Assembly (NCBI GenBank): GCA_004352715.1
Contig: SCFE01000071.1
Coordinates: 783,126 to 847,125, forward strand
Reading direction: 5' to 3'
Length of the DNA stretch: 64,000 nucleotides
Source: Hofstenia miamia
Taxonomy: Eukaryota; Xenacoelomorpha; Acoela
Shown: positions 1-11,472 of the stretch, one piece after another
Numbering within the stretch: position 1 is the first letter of the stretch
Layout: every line of letters begins with the position of its first letter
Made by a program: the position numbers and the translations under genes
Notes under the pieces: generated by a model
What the model was told of the DNA's origin: nothing
The model's database searches: none
The model's input: the letters and a program-made list of their open reading frames with translations, nothing else

Positions 1-225
1 TACAGAGAGTTAGCAGAGGAAATAGAAAGGCTGTGGAAGTTTAAAGAAAGTTGAAGTAGTCCCGGGGTAGTTGTAGGAGCACTAGGAGCAGTGAGTAAGA
101 AGCATAAGAGATACTTGGAGGAGTTGGGGGTACCAAAGTGGGGAGGAGCAGTAGCACAGAAGGCAGCATTGTTAGGAACAGCTAGAGTGCTGAGGAAAGC
201 TTTCACACTCCCTGGAAACTGGTGA
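1..225 (+). pseudogene. LINE reverse-transcriptase ORF, C-terminal end (partial, one stop)
   Basis: Frame 1 reads YRELAEEIERLWKFKES, a TGA at 52-54, then VVVGALGAVSKKHKRYLEEL and LLGTARVLRKAF, ending at TGA 223-225. The ELxxLWK, VVxGALGxVSK and LLGTARxLRK strings are, from family knowledge, the conserved tail of a widespread group of animal LINE polyproteins. The 5' part lies outside the window. The in-frame TGA and the truncation at the window edge mark it as a dead copy as far as can be seen. A 3' UTR of about 50 bases and an (AAT)n tail follow directly. The LINE assignment is firm; the clade is not. Confidence 0.75.
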
Positions 226-276
226 GTTCCCCGAGCTGAGTGGGATACCAGCATGAAGCTGTGAGAAGTAAGAAGC

Positions 277-318
<42 letters not shown>
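277..318 (+). repeat. (AAT)n tail of the first LINE copy
   Basis: About 14 uninterrupted AAT triplets end the first LINE copy and directly abut the start of the next element. Such tails are typical of LINEs that end in, or insert into, TAA repeats (R4/Dong-type); that clade link is inference. Confidence 0.8.
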
Positions 319-319
<1 letters not shown>

Positions 320-385
320 GACCTAGTGGCCAAGGGGTAAAAGGCTAGACTGGGACCGCGAGGACCCGGGATCGAGCCCGACCCT
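319..385 (+). repeat. tRNA-like head of LINE-derived element
   Basis: A GC-richer stretch begins right after the (AAT)n tail. It has an A-box-like TGGCCAAGGGG (about 327-337) and a B-box-like GGATCGAGCCC (about 369-379) about 30 bases apart, as in a polymerase III promoter. No convincing cloverleaf was drawn. It could be a SINE-like head, a decayed tRNA, or the LINE 5' UTR. Confidence 0.4.
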
Positions 386-550
386 ACCTTCAATGAAAGT
401 GCAACGAAAAGAAAAGGCCCTCAGTCCCCGGCAGGCCTTAAATGGTCAGAGGGTGCGAAGAATCTCCGGTCAACAGGCGGACTCCACAATCGGGAGTGTG
501 GACTCGAGAAGTGGCAGTATACTATCCACATAGACCAATGGAAAACGGCA

Positions 551-890
551 CAAGTGGACAGATAAGCAGAACAGGATAGCATTGGAGTGTTACAAAAGAA
601 GCAGACCAGATGAGTGGGGTTATAGGAAGAGAATGTTGGAAGAATGGAAAAAAGAAGAAACAGGATTAGAAGTTACAGAGCAGAGGCTTGCAGGTCAGGT
701 CAGANNNNNNNNNNNNNNNNNNNNNNNNNNNNNNNNCAAGTAGACAGATAAGCAGAACAGGATAGCATTGGAGTGTTACAAAAGAAGCAGACCAGATGAG
801 TGGGGTTATAGGAAGAGAATGTTGGAAGAATGGAAAAAAGAAGAAACAGGATTAGAAGTTACAGAGCAGAGGCTTGCAGATCAGGTCAGA
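551..890. other. Unmerged contig overlap around a 32-base gap
   Basis: Bases 551-704 recur at 737-890 (constant offset 186) with about two differences. The two sides of the N run are almost certainly the same genomic segment assembled twice. Confidence 0.85.
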
Positions 891-1515
891 AAGTTGAAGC
901 TGGATGAGGATAAGGGAAAACGAAGAGCTGAACAGACGAAGCAGAAAGAAAATGAAGTGGCAGATGTAGTAGCAGAAGTAATGATAGAAACAACAGAAAC
1001 CGCAGCTGTTGAAACAGAAGCAGCAATCAATGAAAAGTTGAAGAAAGAAATAGAAGACAGAAGTAGATTGCCAGTACCAAGAGGCATTAAGAGAAGCAAG
1101 TTAGAGGTAGAAACAGCTAAGGCTAACAAAGAGTGTAACAGAGATAAACAGGTTAGTGTATGCAGGCGCATGGGAGGTGCTGAAGAATGTAGGCATGAAC
1201 ATGAAGAAGAAAAGACAGGAGAAGAGAGACAAAAAGCCATCATGGGAGAGAAGAATTGAGAATAAAGTGGCAAAGATTAGGCAGCAATTAGGGAAGATCA
1301 GGACAAGTAAGGCGATACAGGACAGGTGCAGGGTAGGTAAGGGGAAGACTATAGAATCTGCAAGGGAAGAACTTAAGCAGAGATTAGTTGCAGAAGCTGA
1401 GAAATTGAGAAAATATAGGGCAAGGGCAAAGCAGGCAAGAGACAATATGAAGTTTGAAACCCAAGAAGGATGATTCCACAAAGAACTAGATGCAGGAGAA
1501 AAGGTTACAGCTTAA
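768..1515 (+). pseudogene. LINE ORF fragment, Lys/Glu-rich, frameshifted
   Basis: The first frame (768-1259) begins ECYKRSRPDEWGYRKRMLEEW and contains EQRLADQVRKL. The second frame (from about 1156) contains RIENKVAKIRQQLGKI, EELKQRLVAEAEKLRKYRAR and KFETQEG, then a stop and FHKELDAGEK. From family knowledge these blocks lie in this order upstream of the reverse transcriptase in a group of animal LINEs (the GYRKRM and KIRRY..R...Q...F......FY.EL blocks). One frameshift near 1160-1260 and a TGA at about 1471 break it. High Lys/Glu content is normal for this segment. The antisense frames here are shadows. Confidence 0.6.
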
Positions 1516-1746
1516 GCAGGCAAGACCGCAGTAAGGTCCCGGTAGTAAGCGCACTAGGAGCAGTGAGTAAGAAGCATAAGAGATACTTGGAGGAGTTGGG
1601 AACAGCTAGAGTCCTGAGGAAAGATCTCACACTCCCTGGGAACTGGTGAGTTTCCTGAGCTGAGAGGGATACCAGCATGAAGCTGTGAGAAGAAATGAAA
1701 TAATAATAATAATGCATATCTTTGTCAATTTCTTGCTCATCTTCAT

Positions 1747-2746
1747 NNNNNNNNNNNNNNNNNNNNNNNNNNNNNNNNNNNNNNNNNNNNNNNNNNNNNN
1801 NNNNNNNNNNNNNNNNNNNNNNNNNNNNNNNNNNNNNNNNNNNNNNNNNNNNNNNNNNNNNNNNNNNNNNNNNNNNNNNNNNNNNNNNNNNNNNNNNNNN
1901 NNNNNNNNNNNNNNNNNNNNNNNNNNNNNNNNNNNNNNNNNNNNNNNNNNNNNNNNNNNNNNNNNNNNNNNNNNNNNNNNNNNNNNNNNNNNNNNNNNNN
2001 NNNNNNNNNNNNNNNNNNNNNNNNNNNNNNNNNNNNNNNNNNNNNNNNNNNNNNNNNNNNNNNNNNNNNNNNNNNNNNNNNNNNNNNNNNNNNNNNNNNN
2101 NNNNNNNNNNNNNNNNNNNNNNNNNNNNNNNNNNNNNNNNNNNNNNNNNNNNNNNNNNNNNNNNNNNNNNNNNNNNNNNNNNNNNNNNNNNNNNNNNNNN
2201 NNNNNNNNNNNNNNNNNNNNNNNNNNNNNNNNNNNNNNNNNNNNNNNNNNNNNNNNNNNNNNNNNNNNNNNNNNNNNNNNNNNNNNNNNNNNNNNNNNNN
2301 NNNNNNNNNNNNNNNNNNNNNNNNNNNNNNNNNNNNNNNNNNNNNNNNNNNNNNNNNNNNNNNNNNNNNNNNNNNNNNNNNNNNNNNNNNNNNNNNNNNN
2401 NNNNNNNNNNNNNNNNNNNNNNNNNNNNNNNNNNNNNNNNNNNNNNNNNNNNNNNNNNNNNNNNNNNNNNNNNNNNNNNNNNNNNNNNNNNNNNNNNNNN
2501 NNNNNNNNNNNNNNNNNNNNNNNNNNNNNNNNNNNNNNNNNNNNNNNNNNNNNNNNNNNNNNNNNNNNNNNNNNNNNNNNNNNNNNNNNNNNNNNNNNNN
2601 NNNNNNNNNNNNNNNNNNNNNNNNNNNNNNNNNNNNNNNNNNNNNNNNNNNNNNNNNNNNNNNNNNNNNNNNNNNNNNNNNNNNNNNNNNNNNNNNNNNN
2701 NNNNNNNNNNNNNNNNNNNNNNNNNNNNNNNNNNNNNNNNNNNNNN
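1747..2746. other. Assembly gap, 1,000 N
   Basis: Exactly 1,000 N, a placeholder of unknown true length. It separates the LINE copy from the Tc1 relic and may hide one end of that transposon. Confidence 0.99.
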
Positions 2747-2789
2747 ATATAATAACACCGTGTAGAAAGTAAGAAGTTAATTCGGAAAA

Positions 2790-3790
2790 ATTCATTAATA
2801 GTTTGTATGTCCGCCATTATTGGCCAAACACGCAGCAATGCAATTTGACATTGACTCGACCAGCTTTCTACAATAATAATCAGTAATCTCTGTGCACCAT
2901 ACCACTTATTTTGCTCCTTCAGATCGTCGAGTGATGTGCATTGGCGCTTCCTTAGACAGTTTTCGATGTGATGCCAGCAATTTTCTATGACGTTGAGGTC
3001 TAGGGAGTTTCCCGGCCCGTTCTCAAGCAGCCGAAAGTCTTGTGATGCAATCCACTGTTTCACAACTTTGACGCTGTGGCAAGGAGCACCATCTTGTTGT
3101 AATACAGATGTTCCGCGAAGCTGTATAAACATGGGAACTTTCTCCTGAATTATTTTGAGGTAGGCTTTGGCTGAGACTGTCTCATTGTGAAGAATAAAAT
3201 GCAGACCAGCACGCCCATTCGCAGTTATAGCACCCCAAATGATCACAGAAGGTGCTGAGCGCACAGTTTGTTGCGTGTAACATGTGTTGAACTTTGGTTT
3301 CTTGGTCGTCAAATGTGTGGTCGGTATGATGTAAACTGGCAAATCTTGGTTTCGTCACTAAACTTTACTTGATGTCACATCTCAGGGGTGAAGTGTTGGT
3401 ATTGCTTGCAGAAGCGCAACTGATCTCGATGTTCTTTGAAGACATTCGGGGTTTTGCTGCCGGTTTGCACGATGGAAGGTAAATGTAGTGTTCAATCGAC
3501 GCCTAGTGGTGCGTGTTGATACATTCTGCTTTGACTTCAGAAGATGAAGAGAATAGCTGATTGATGACGTAACGGTGAATGAGATGGTCAGCCCAAGGGG
3601 TTGTCACTTTTGGTCTTCCAGACCGCTTGCGAAAGGAAAAACTGCTTTTGCTGATACCGAGTAACACTTTTGGATACCGAAGATACTGACATGCCCTTTT
3701 TAACAGCCATAAGCGATAATTGTACCCCTCCTCGTACAAGATATGAATTTGAGCACGCTTTGTTGGTGAAATTTCATCACCATGGACCAT
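2790..3790 (-). pseudogene. Tc1-like transposase, frameshifted
   Basis: The minus strand reads from ATG 3788-3790: MVHGDEISPTKRAQIHILYE, then RKRSGRPKVTT, an N-terminal helix-turn-helix plus GRP linker. After frame breaks at about 3340-3503 the catalytic core follows: SVIIWGAITANGRAGLHFI, LQQDGAPCHS (second catalytic Asp) and SLDLNVIENCWHHIE (final Glu), with 35 residues between these Asp and Glu, close to the DD34E pattern of Tc1. Usual length is about 340 aa; the pieces sum to roughly that. The region holding the first Asp is disrupted (SDE-like motif not intact). No terminal inverted repeat was found, possibly because of the gap at 2746. Confidence 0.85.
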
Positions 3791-3799
3791 ATTTCAAAA

Positions 3800-4193
3800 T
3801 ATAATAATAGTGTTTTTTTCAGTGAAATTGTATTATGTGTAAATCTAAAGTTGTGTTAATTTGATTGTCTAAATGAATCTGTTGTAAATTCTAAAAAAAA
3901 TTGGGAATTCCAGGAATTTTAAGAAGTTTCCAGGAAATAGCATAATGTAAAATATTCCACTTATATTATGAACTCACTAATAACAAGAACAATAAATGCA
4001 ATAAATTAGTAAGCTATCACACACTGTCACTATTGTATTCTCATACATTGTTTCATGCACTGAGTCGCTGGTGTTGCAGTTGGTGTTTCTCTCTATGTTC
4101 AAGTAGCAGCTGGAATTAATTGTGATCTCGCGGTTTCTTGGATTCCTCTTTGTGCTTTGCCTCTGGTCGGGTTTTGACCCTGTACATTGTACN

Positions 4194-4226
<33 letters not shown>

Positions 4227-5925
4227 AATGTTCAGTGCTCTAGAATTTTTATTTAAATCATTTATTTTGAATACTATTTATAGCAGTTTTCTAATTTTTT
4301 TATATATTTGAGCATTTTGCATTTCGATTTTTCATCGTAAACAATACAAATGCACTCAAATTCCTGAGAACTTTTTCATTAATCAATCAATTTTGATCAA
4401 ATCTTATGTGAAATACAAGTATTATTTTGAAAATGTCATCGTTAAGCAAATGCAATCTAAAATTGTTTGTAAATTATTTATTTCAAAAATAATTCATCCA
4501 ACTAACAATTCCTAACAATCGTAAAATATTTCGAATACATTATAATTAAAATTTTTTAATATTTTCAAGACTTGATTAAGACAGTAGTCATTTGAAATAA
4601 TTATTCTTGATTGTTAGCTATGTTATAAAAAACAATCGTTACTCAAGTCTCCATTGAAAATTATAAGTAATAGACAAATGTGTGTGCGTGCGTAAATACT
4701 TAAACGAGTTAATAATGGGAAATTTCCAATATTAAGTAGAATGGCTTAGTATTAAGTAAACGGTTACTATATATATTAGAATTCATTAGAGATGTGCGCC
4801 GTGGGTATTTACATAGTGTGGGGACCGATGCATCCAAATCTCCAGTTGAAATGTTTGTTTCATGCTCACAATATTTTTCACCAAAGTATAATTTGCATGC
4901 ACAAAAATGAAGTTGAGGAAATTGGCAGCTGATAGTTTAAGTTGGCGACTGCTTAGTGTCAATTGCTGTAAATTTTACCCTTGTAAGTAGGGCCAGATTA
5001 GGATTTTGAATTTCGTGCTTTTCTAAGTGGCCATCGTCTCACGATGTAAAAGTTATTGTGTTGTAGATAGATTGAATTCAGTGGTAAAGCGCGCATTCTC
5101 TCATTATATATGCACTGATATTTGCTTGCAAGCTTTCAAGTCCTCATTAAATTAGTGGAATAATTGTCGCTGTCAGCTAAGTTTACATGTACGACGTAAG
5201 CTACATTAATCTGAATAATTATGTAGAGGTCAGTATTTAATTGTGAAAAAATAAATTGCTAAGATTAAGGCAAAATTTCATCCTCAATTTCAGCAACATT
5301 TTTTGTTTATTCAAAAAACCTTATGTATTTTTGATATTTTTGATAATGGTAATGCCTCAATCTTCGATTTCCTAAGGCCATAAGCAAAAATTCATATTTT
5401 TGAAATAAATTGTGATCTCCTCACCAAAACAGCATTTATGCAATTTTAAATTTGTAGATTTTCGGAATGCTAAACTTGGTAGTTGTCATGACTCATGTAT
5501 TGCTGTTATGTACTTTTATACGCATATTGTGATATATTCCAATTTGAATAATGATTCAATTTAAGATTAAAATTCCAGGGGTACAGGTTCCAACTAAAGG
5601 CTGCAACCAATTCTGATTTCGTGGAAGTACAGTATGGTTGGTTTAAGCACGACCAGATTTGGAACCGGTTAGGAGTTTTACTAACTCTACTGAACCGGTC
5701 AAGCTTTTCTTCAAACGGCTGTAACCGACCGGTCAACGGGTCTATTTTCTCAGAATTTTTACCGGTTTTTCAACCTGCGTCCAAAATTTGATATTTGCAA
5801 CGCGATGGGGGATATTTTATCAAATTTTAGAGAAGAAACACAGAAAGTTAAGGTTAAGGCAATTTAATTCTCAAATTAGACGGTTTTTTAAATTTACAAA
5901 GTATGCAACTCATCAGCACAGATTA
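3800..5925. other. No gene seen
   Basis: AT-rich sequence without a credible coding frame. It contains one (TA)n tract (4194-4224, next to a single N at 4193). At 5640-5770 ACCGGTT-type words recur in both orientations without forming a clear element. Confidence 0.6.
4194..4224. repeat. (TA)n microsatellite
   Basis: About 31 bases of perfect AT dinucleotide, directly after a single N that marks an assembly join. Confidence 0.95.
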
Positions 5926-5929
5926 AGAA

Positions 5930-6125
5930 TTTAGATAAACTAGATAAGTCTTCTTTCTTTCAAGACCACATTCAAGTGCTTCTACATCATCTTGTTCCAA
6001 AACAGTGCGATTTTCATTTACAAACTGTTTTTTGCCATGGAGAAGTTGCGCTCAGACTCGACTTCTGAAACCGGTATCACGAATACCTTTGAGGCAATTC
6101 TGCTGAAATGCGGAACTGGAATGAT
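5930..6125 (-). pseudogene. hAT transposase C-terminal (dimerisation) relic
   Basis: The minus strand reads PHFSRIASKVFVIPVSEVES then ERNFSMAKNSL, a stop, and a degenerate continuation. This matches the conserved hAT C-terminal block (LAxxVLxIPxxSxxSERxFSxxG). Only this block is recognisable; no terminal repeats or 8-bp target duplication were found around it. A chance match is unlikely given the length of the motif, but this is a short relic. Confidence 0.6.
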
Positions 6126-6129
6126 TTAA

Positions 6130-7340
6130 ATTTCCAGAAATTAAGGAACTGTTTGCATTCTATGCCACAACAAATTCAATGCCGAAAAATGGAATGAGCA
6201 TTGTGCAGGAACATACATGTTGATAAAATGAAAATATTTCAAAGAAAGCCATAGCCGGCTGGTAGGACTAATGTATTGGAAATGCCAGTTGGTGGCCAAC
6301 AAATTTCAAATTCAGACATTTAGGCTGCTGTATATAGGTGTAATCAAATTGCAATATATCATCAATCCAATGCATAAAACTTAAACTCGAAATGATTGAA
6401 GTATTATTACTACATATAGCACTAAAAATAATATGAATATAAAAACATTTCACAATGTTGTTGCTACCAAACCTTGGCAAAATTAATTGTAATAAAAAAT
6501 ATTTACACGGCCGGGTAAGTGTGAAATTCTGAGTTCGCATTTCCATGTGCTTTCTTAATATGAAAACTTCTTTCAAAATGATGACAAACAATTTTGGTAT
6601 TATCTGCATATATCGTTTAAGACCTTCATGATTTTGCTTTTTAGAATATAAAATTCAGAAATGTTTCCATCGCTTCTAAAGAAAATGGCCTAACCCAATC
6701 TTTGCATGGCTATCAAGCTTTCTTGTTATTTTTTGACTGCATTTTTTACGTAACCATGATAATAAAAATTTGGGGATTAATCACAACCAACTATCTTAGG
6801 AATTCTACACTGAAATAATCACAGTGGGTTTCAGGGCCCAGTGACACACACGCAGTGTTCAATTGAGTAGCTCCAACCAGCATGACAAAAATCCTGACCC
6901 GACCAGTTCAAGCTCTAAGGACGACACAACACGGATTTCCTGGCTTGCAGTGGGAAGACATTTTTCGAACCACATACTACACCACACCACAAGAAATGTC
7001 TACACATGCACACCACATCATCGGAATAAAAGTTTTTTCAACAAATCCCCACAGCAACTTTTTTTATAAAGCTTTTAAATATTTTTATTATAAAACATTT
7101 GTACATACTGGATTTTATGTATATTTAATATGTATTAATATACACAAAATTTTAATAAAATTTTTTTAAGGTTTGTGATTTGATAATTTTTAAAATTAAA
7201 ACAATAAATAAATAAAAAGCACACAGATATTTACAATTAAAATGGATTAAGATAAAGAAGATTCGCTACAGTTTTAACGTTTTAACTATTGTGTTTATTA
7301 ATTTGTTCTGCTTATAAATGTCTTAACAGTATTTAAATTC
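6130..7340. other. No gene seen
   Basis: AT-rich, with short open frames of biased composition only. The frames at 6863-7169 have no recognisable motif and are treated as chance. Confidence 0.6.
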
Positions 7341-7344
7341 ATTT

Positions 7345-8245
7345 ACATTAGGGTTTCCTTACCCTGATAGGTAAACCGTTCCACAGTTTGCAAAATGTTG
7401 TTGTAAAAGAATTCTCCCAATATTTGCTTCTTGGATGTATATTGTTTATGCACATATATGCACGGTTATTACATTTTACATATCTCTTATTTAGTGCCTT
7501 ACTACTAGTGTTCAACTGTTTAAACATGTGTACTAGATTGTTGTAATTGGCTATAGTAAGTGGACGAAGAAATGACAAATTTGCAATTTCTTACTAACTT
7601 GATGTTTATTAATAAAATCATGACACAGATTGACCAGTTAAACAATCTATTTATACGCTTATGGTCAGCAAGGTCAACAATCTTAATTTTGCTTAAAAGA
7701 ATGCAAGCATATGTATATTGACTAATTACAAATGCGTTGATTAAATCTTTACTCTGCTTCAACAGTTTTATTTGTTTTAGATACAGGATTCCAAACGCCA
7801 TTTTACGAACCTGGTTGTTTATGAAATCTTTGTAACAGAAGTGTTGATCTATTTTCACTCCTACGTACTTTATCGATTTGCTGTTTTGGATTGGAGATAT
7901 ACTGTCAGGAACTTTTAGACTTATGTCTTTAGTTATTGTTTCTAACCCACTTGGAGCGAAGCTGATGAACTGAGTTTTTTTGCTTATTCACTGTTTTGCA
8001 TGTTTTGGTTAAAGTAACTACCGATTTTATTTAAAGTGTTCTGCAAGTTTTTTGTGGCTATTATTGGACTCACATGTCTATTTATGGTGCAAATGTCGTC
8101 TGCATATTGAATTAGTTCCGCATCGACAATATGTGTTGACAAATCGTTTATGTACAAATGTAAAAGAAGAGGACCCAGTACTGTACCATGTGGAACCCCT
8201 TTAGTAGTTGCTATTTTTTGTTTTGAAAGAGGAATATTCATTAAA
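7345..8245 (-). pseudogene. Jockey/CR1-like LINE reverse transcriptase, C-terminal half
   Basis: Minus-strand pieces appear in the expected order. 8241-7984 contains GVPHGTVLGPLLLHLYINDL and QYADDICTI (fingers/palm, with the YADD catalytic motif). 7990-7850 reads through SIKYVGVKIDQHFCYKDFI (the YLGxxID...W..HI block), then YLKQIKLLKQSKDLINAFVI and ISQYTYACILL. 7578-7348 ends with LWNGLPIRVRK, the typical tail. Several frameshifts and stops separate the pieces, and the endonuclease and N-terminal RT are absent, so this is a 5'-truncated dead copy. The YADD and LGPLL motifs make the RT call secure; the clade is inferred. Confidence 0.85.
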
Positions 8246-8259
8246 TATGATAGATTCTA

Positions 8260-8841
8260 CATTAATGAAGAACCCCACAAAACCTTCAGACTAATCTGAA
8301 TTGGGTCATGATACAGCAATAAAAAATATTTTTTATTTATATTTTTAAGGTTTCAAATCAAGTGTATACCTTTTCTCATACTTGGATTTATGCTTGCGTC
8401 TAGGAAAGACGTAGATGTCTTACTTACTTGAGCATTCGGCTGACCACAAATCAGTATATCATTATTTATCATCAATTGCATAGCATAAAGCTTATCACCC
8501 TTCTTATTTGCTTAGCGGTGGAGTCCAGCCAGTTGGATTTAAGACACAATTACAAACTTTTGAAAACATTAACAGAATACCCTAAATAATAGCACTAGAA
8601 CAAAATACTTGCTTAATATAGTTCCATTTAATCCGACTACAATAATTATTGAAATATATTCATTTATATTATTTTTGCACTAAATTTGAAATAATTGTGA
8701 CCTACATTTAAATAATTTACAAAAAAAATTTAGTATGTGCTGCTCTTTGGTTATGTTCCTCAAAATCTATTTAGAAAATATGACATAAATTTTCCAATTG
8801 CAGAACTGTTTAAGCTAATCCACCAGGATTTCAGGAATAGC
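8260..8841. other. No gene seen
   Basis: AT-rich spacer between the LINE relic and the outer 8-bp-TSD element; nothing recognised. Confidence 0.6.
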
Positions 8842-9060
8842 AGAGTTGGAATTATGCCGATTTTTTAGGTCCAAGCCGGGCCCTGCCCACTTCAAAATAC
8901 CAAATATTCGACCAAAACCCGGCCCGACGCAAGCTATAACTATTTTTCTTTTTCGCCACTGATAGTGTCCTTTGCCTAATACAGGCCCATTGGCAACACA
9001 CTATTAATTTGATTTTATAATTTGCATAATGTACTGACTGAGGTGTGCATAGGTGCATAT

Positions 9061-11472
9061 TAGGGTTATGACTTTTTGACTTTTTCTGTAATAATTACTT
9101 TCCTGTATTATAACTCGATGAGCTTTTGCATAAAGCCTATAGATAAGTGTATTATTCATTTTTATCTTGAAAAAAGTTCACCCCCAATTCAAAATTTCAA
9201 AAACCGTTTTTTGCCCTATTTTGACAATGTAGCATGAAGTAGGATTCAAGAGTTTTTTTATCTGTATTGTTTGCAAACTTTGTATAATTTCAGCTTTTAT
9301 TTTATAAATATTCCATTTAACATTAAATTTTCAATATTGTTTTAAATCTGATCATAATTTGTTTAAATTAACTTTCGTAAATGCAGACATTCTTAATTAC
9401 AACTCAAAATTCTTGGAATGGTTAATTTCAAAATATGCAGCTTCATTGTATGTATATTCAGGTGTCTCTTGCTTATTGGATCGAAGTTTATATTTTGCGA
9501 AATTGCTTTTTTATGTTACATCAGGAGCCGAAGACGTATTCTCAAACTCCGAACAAGATATTGAAACAAGCGAAAGCGAATTCATGTCTGACACCTCAGA
9601 AGAAAAACCGACAAGTGCTAGCAAAACATACAGCAAAACTGCAGCGGCAACCAGGCTTGCGATATCTTCCAAGTTATCAACCAACAAGGCAGCAAATGTT
9701 TGTTGTGCTCAAAGACAGTCGGCTGTTTAATCTCTCCGCGTGTTTAATGTCAACACATCAATTGCAACGTAATGAATGTTCTACATGCAAAAAGAATATA
9801 CCTTACACAGATTATATCTTCAGCTGTATCATATGTGATGGCAAATTGCACTGGGAGTCTAAATGTACTGGCTTCAAACCTCATGTTCTTGATGCACTAA
9901 AGGAAGTTCGTGATAATATCCTGCTTTGTTGTACTGGCTGTGCGCAGAATGGTCAGAAAGAAGCACTGGTTACCGATATTGCCAAATCATGTACTCTGGT
10001 TGAACAGTCAGTACAGATAGCCTCTAGCAAGATCGAGGACGCCTGCCAAAAGATCGGTAGTGCTAACCAGCGAGTTACTACACCACCCCAACCACGAACT
10101 CCGCCACATAATAACCGGATTCGTATTAGCGGAGTGGCAGGAACTTCTGAAAAGAATTCGGCTCTAAATCTTCTAAATGGTAAAGCAAACACTGTTGTTC
10201 AAGCCATTTCTAGAGTTCTTGATGAATTCAGCCGTTGGAATAGCATCAAAATGATTGTTGCAGATACTACAAGTGTGAATACCGGAACAAAGAATGGAAT
10301 CGTCGTTCAATTGCAAAGACTGTTTTCTTCAAAATCACTGGAAGAACCGCAGTTTATTGGATGTTAGCATCATACCCTTGATAGAGTTCTGCGCTTAGTA
10401 ATGGATGAAAACCTTACAGAAAGTACTTCGTCTCCAGATATTGATTATCCCTTTATTGAAGACCTGTTGAAAAACTATGAACAACTGAAACTGAATTTCG
10501 ACAACAATGGAATAGAAATCACTAAAACAGGAGGATGGAGAGATGATATGAAATTTTTATTTCATCTTACAAGAGTTTTTCGTCACTGAAGTAACAGGAA
10601 TGTTTCCAAAAATTGAAATTGCAGAAGTTACCAAACATGAGCAATGCTAGATGGAACTCAAGAGCAATTTTGCAGTGTTGGCATTCATCTTTTTGCCGGA
10701 CAGAAGAAATTCTCTTCTAGAAGTCTGCAGATTTATCTCTTACAATTGGGCAGACTTTTGGTTCACGGATCAACCATACAAGACAGATGAATTTAAGAAT
10801 CTATGCAACAGCTTGCAAATCCATGCAAAAGCTTTAAACACTGCTAAGAAGTTTTGGAATCAAAAGCAGTCTAGATTAAACATTCCAAGGACAAATCAGT
10901 GTGCGGAACGAGCCGTCAAATACCTTCAAGAGCTCAATGATGTCTGTAAGAAGAAGGATAAACTTAAGCTGACATTCATTTTGTCAAATAAAATGTAATG
11001 ACTGTACTGTATTAGCTGTTATTTTTTAAAAATGCTATAACTCATGACTTTTTACTCAATCCTACGTTTGTTCTGTTATAGATTGTAGCCAAGGCTCTAC
11101 CTACTATGTAGTAGGTATTGTCTTGATTGCAGCCTGTAACATAATAACTTGTGTATAGCATCAAAAGTGCATATTTTCGGAGAAATATATAGACAATGTA
11201 AATGATATGTGCACTCTTTATATAATTCTTTAAAAATATTGTACTTTTCGTGCCATGCACGGACACAGAAATGCATTTTATCTGAAAATTCAACCGTTTT
11301 TGGTCGGATATTGGGCGTTTTTCTGCTGGTCAGAGGTAAAAATCGAATTTTTGGTTTCGGGGGGAAGTTTTTCGAAAAGAAAATCGAATAAAGGTGATTT
11401 TTGTTAGTTTTGGGCAAAAGTTCATCGAATCCAACTACAGGAACATGGTGTTAGAAAAAAGTCATAACCCTA
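9061..11472 (+). mobile_element. Complete TIR element with 8-bp target duplication (hAT-like)
   Basis: The left terminus is TAGGGTTATGACTTTTT (9061-9077) and the right terminus is its exact reverse complement (11456-11472). Outside each end is GTGCATAT (9053-9060 and 11473-11480), a perfect 8-bp target-site duplication. The 2,412-bp size, TA(G/A)GG-type ends and 8-bp TSD fit the hAT superfamily or a relative. It carries one decayed protein region (9359-10998). The perfect TSD suggests fairly recent insertion, yet the ORF already has stops and shifts, so this copy was probably mobilised by a transposase supplied elsewhere. Confidence 0.85.
9359..10998 (+). pseudogene. Zinc-finger plus transposase-like protein of the 9061-11472 element
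   Basis: Three pieces appear. (1) 9530-9720: an acidic/Ser-rich N-terminus (SEQDIETSESEFMSDTSEEK). (2) 9750-10589, one frame with a single TAG at 10365: a finger CSTCKKNIPY..SCIICDGKLHWESKC..LLCCTGC (spacing like a PHD finger), then RIRISGV, then MIVADTTSVNTGTKNG, EPQFIGC, TAG, HHTLDRVLRLVMDE and GGWRDDMKFLFHL. (3) After a shift: SNARWNSRAI, then AVLAFIFLPDRR, WADFWF and NQCAERAVKYLQEL, ending at TAA 10996-10998. I recall related domains in invertebrate proteins of uncertain function; that the core is the element's transposase is inferred from its position between the TIRs. At least one stop and two or three frameshifts inactivate it. Intact length would be about 500 aa or more. Confidence 0.65.

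Larger units (their letters stand above)
319..1713 (+). mobile_element. Internally deleted LINE copy with (AAT)n tail
   Basis: The element starts directly after one (AAT)n tail and ends in its own short (AAT)n tract (1699-1713). Its last 200 bases (about 1515-1713) match the 3' end of the first copy (61-290), including the GALGAVSKKHKRYLEEL-type region and the ACTGGTGAGTT stretch. Between the charged N-terminal coding region and this tail the whole reverse transcriptase is missing, so it would be non-autonomous. A 32-base gap (705-736) interrupts it, with the same sequence on both sides. Confidence 0.65.

Noticed and set aside
319-385. Functional tRNA at the start of the second LINE copy
   Set aside because: A/B-box-like words are present but no proper acceptor stem or anticodon arm could be paired.
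881-1481. Ser/Leu/Phe-rich minus-strand ORFs at 881-1273 and 1101-1481
   Set aside because: Antisense shadows of the Lys/Glu-rich LINE ORF on the plus strand.
1505-2795. Long ORFs spanning the N gap (also at 28 kb, 30 kb, 36 kb and 42 kb)
   Set aside because: They exist only because N codons were read through; the sequence content outside the gaps does not support a protein.
6863-7169. Two overlapping ORFs at about 6.9 kb
   Set aside because: No motif and low-complexity AT-rich 3' half; no flanking coding evidence.
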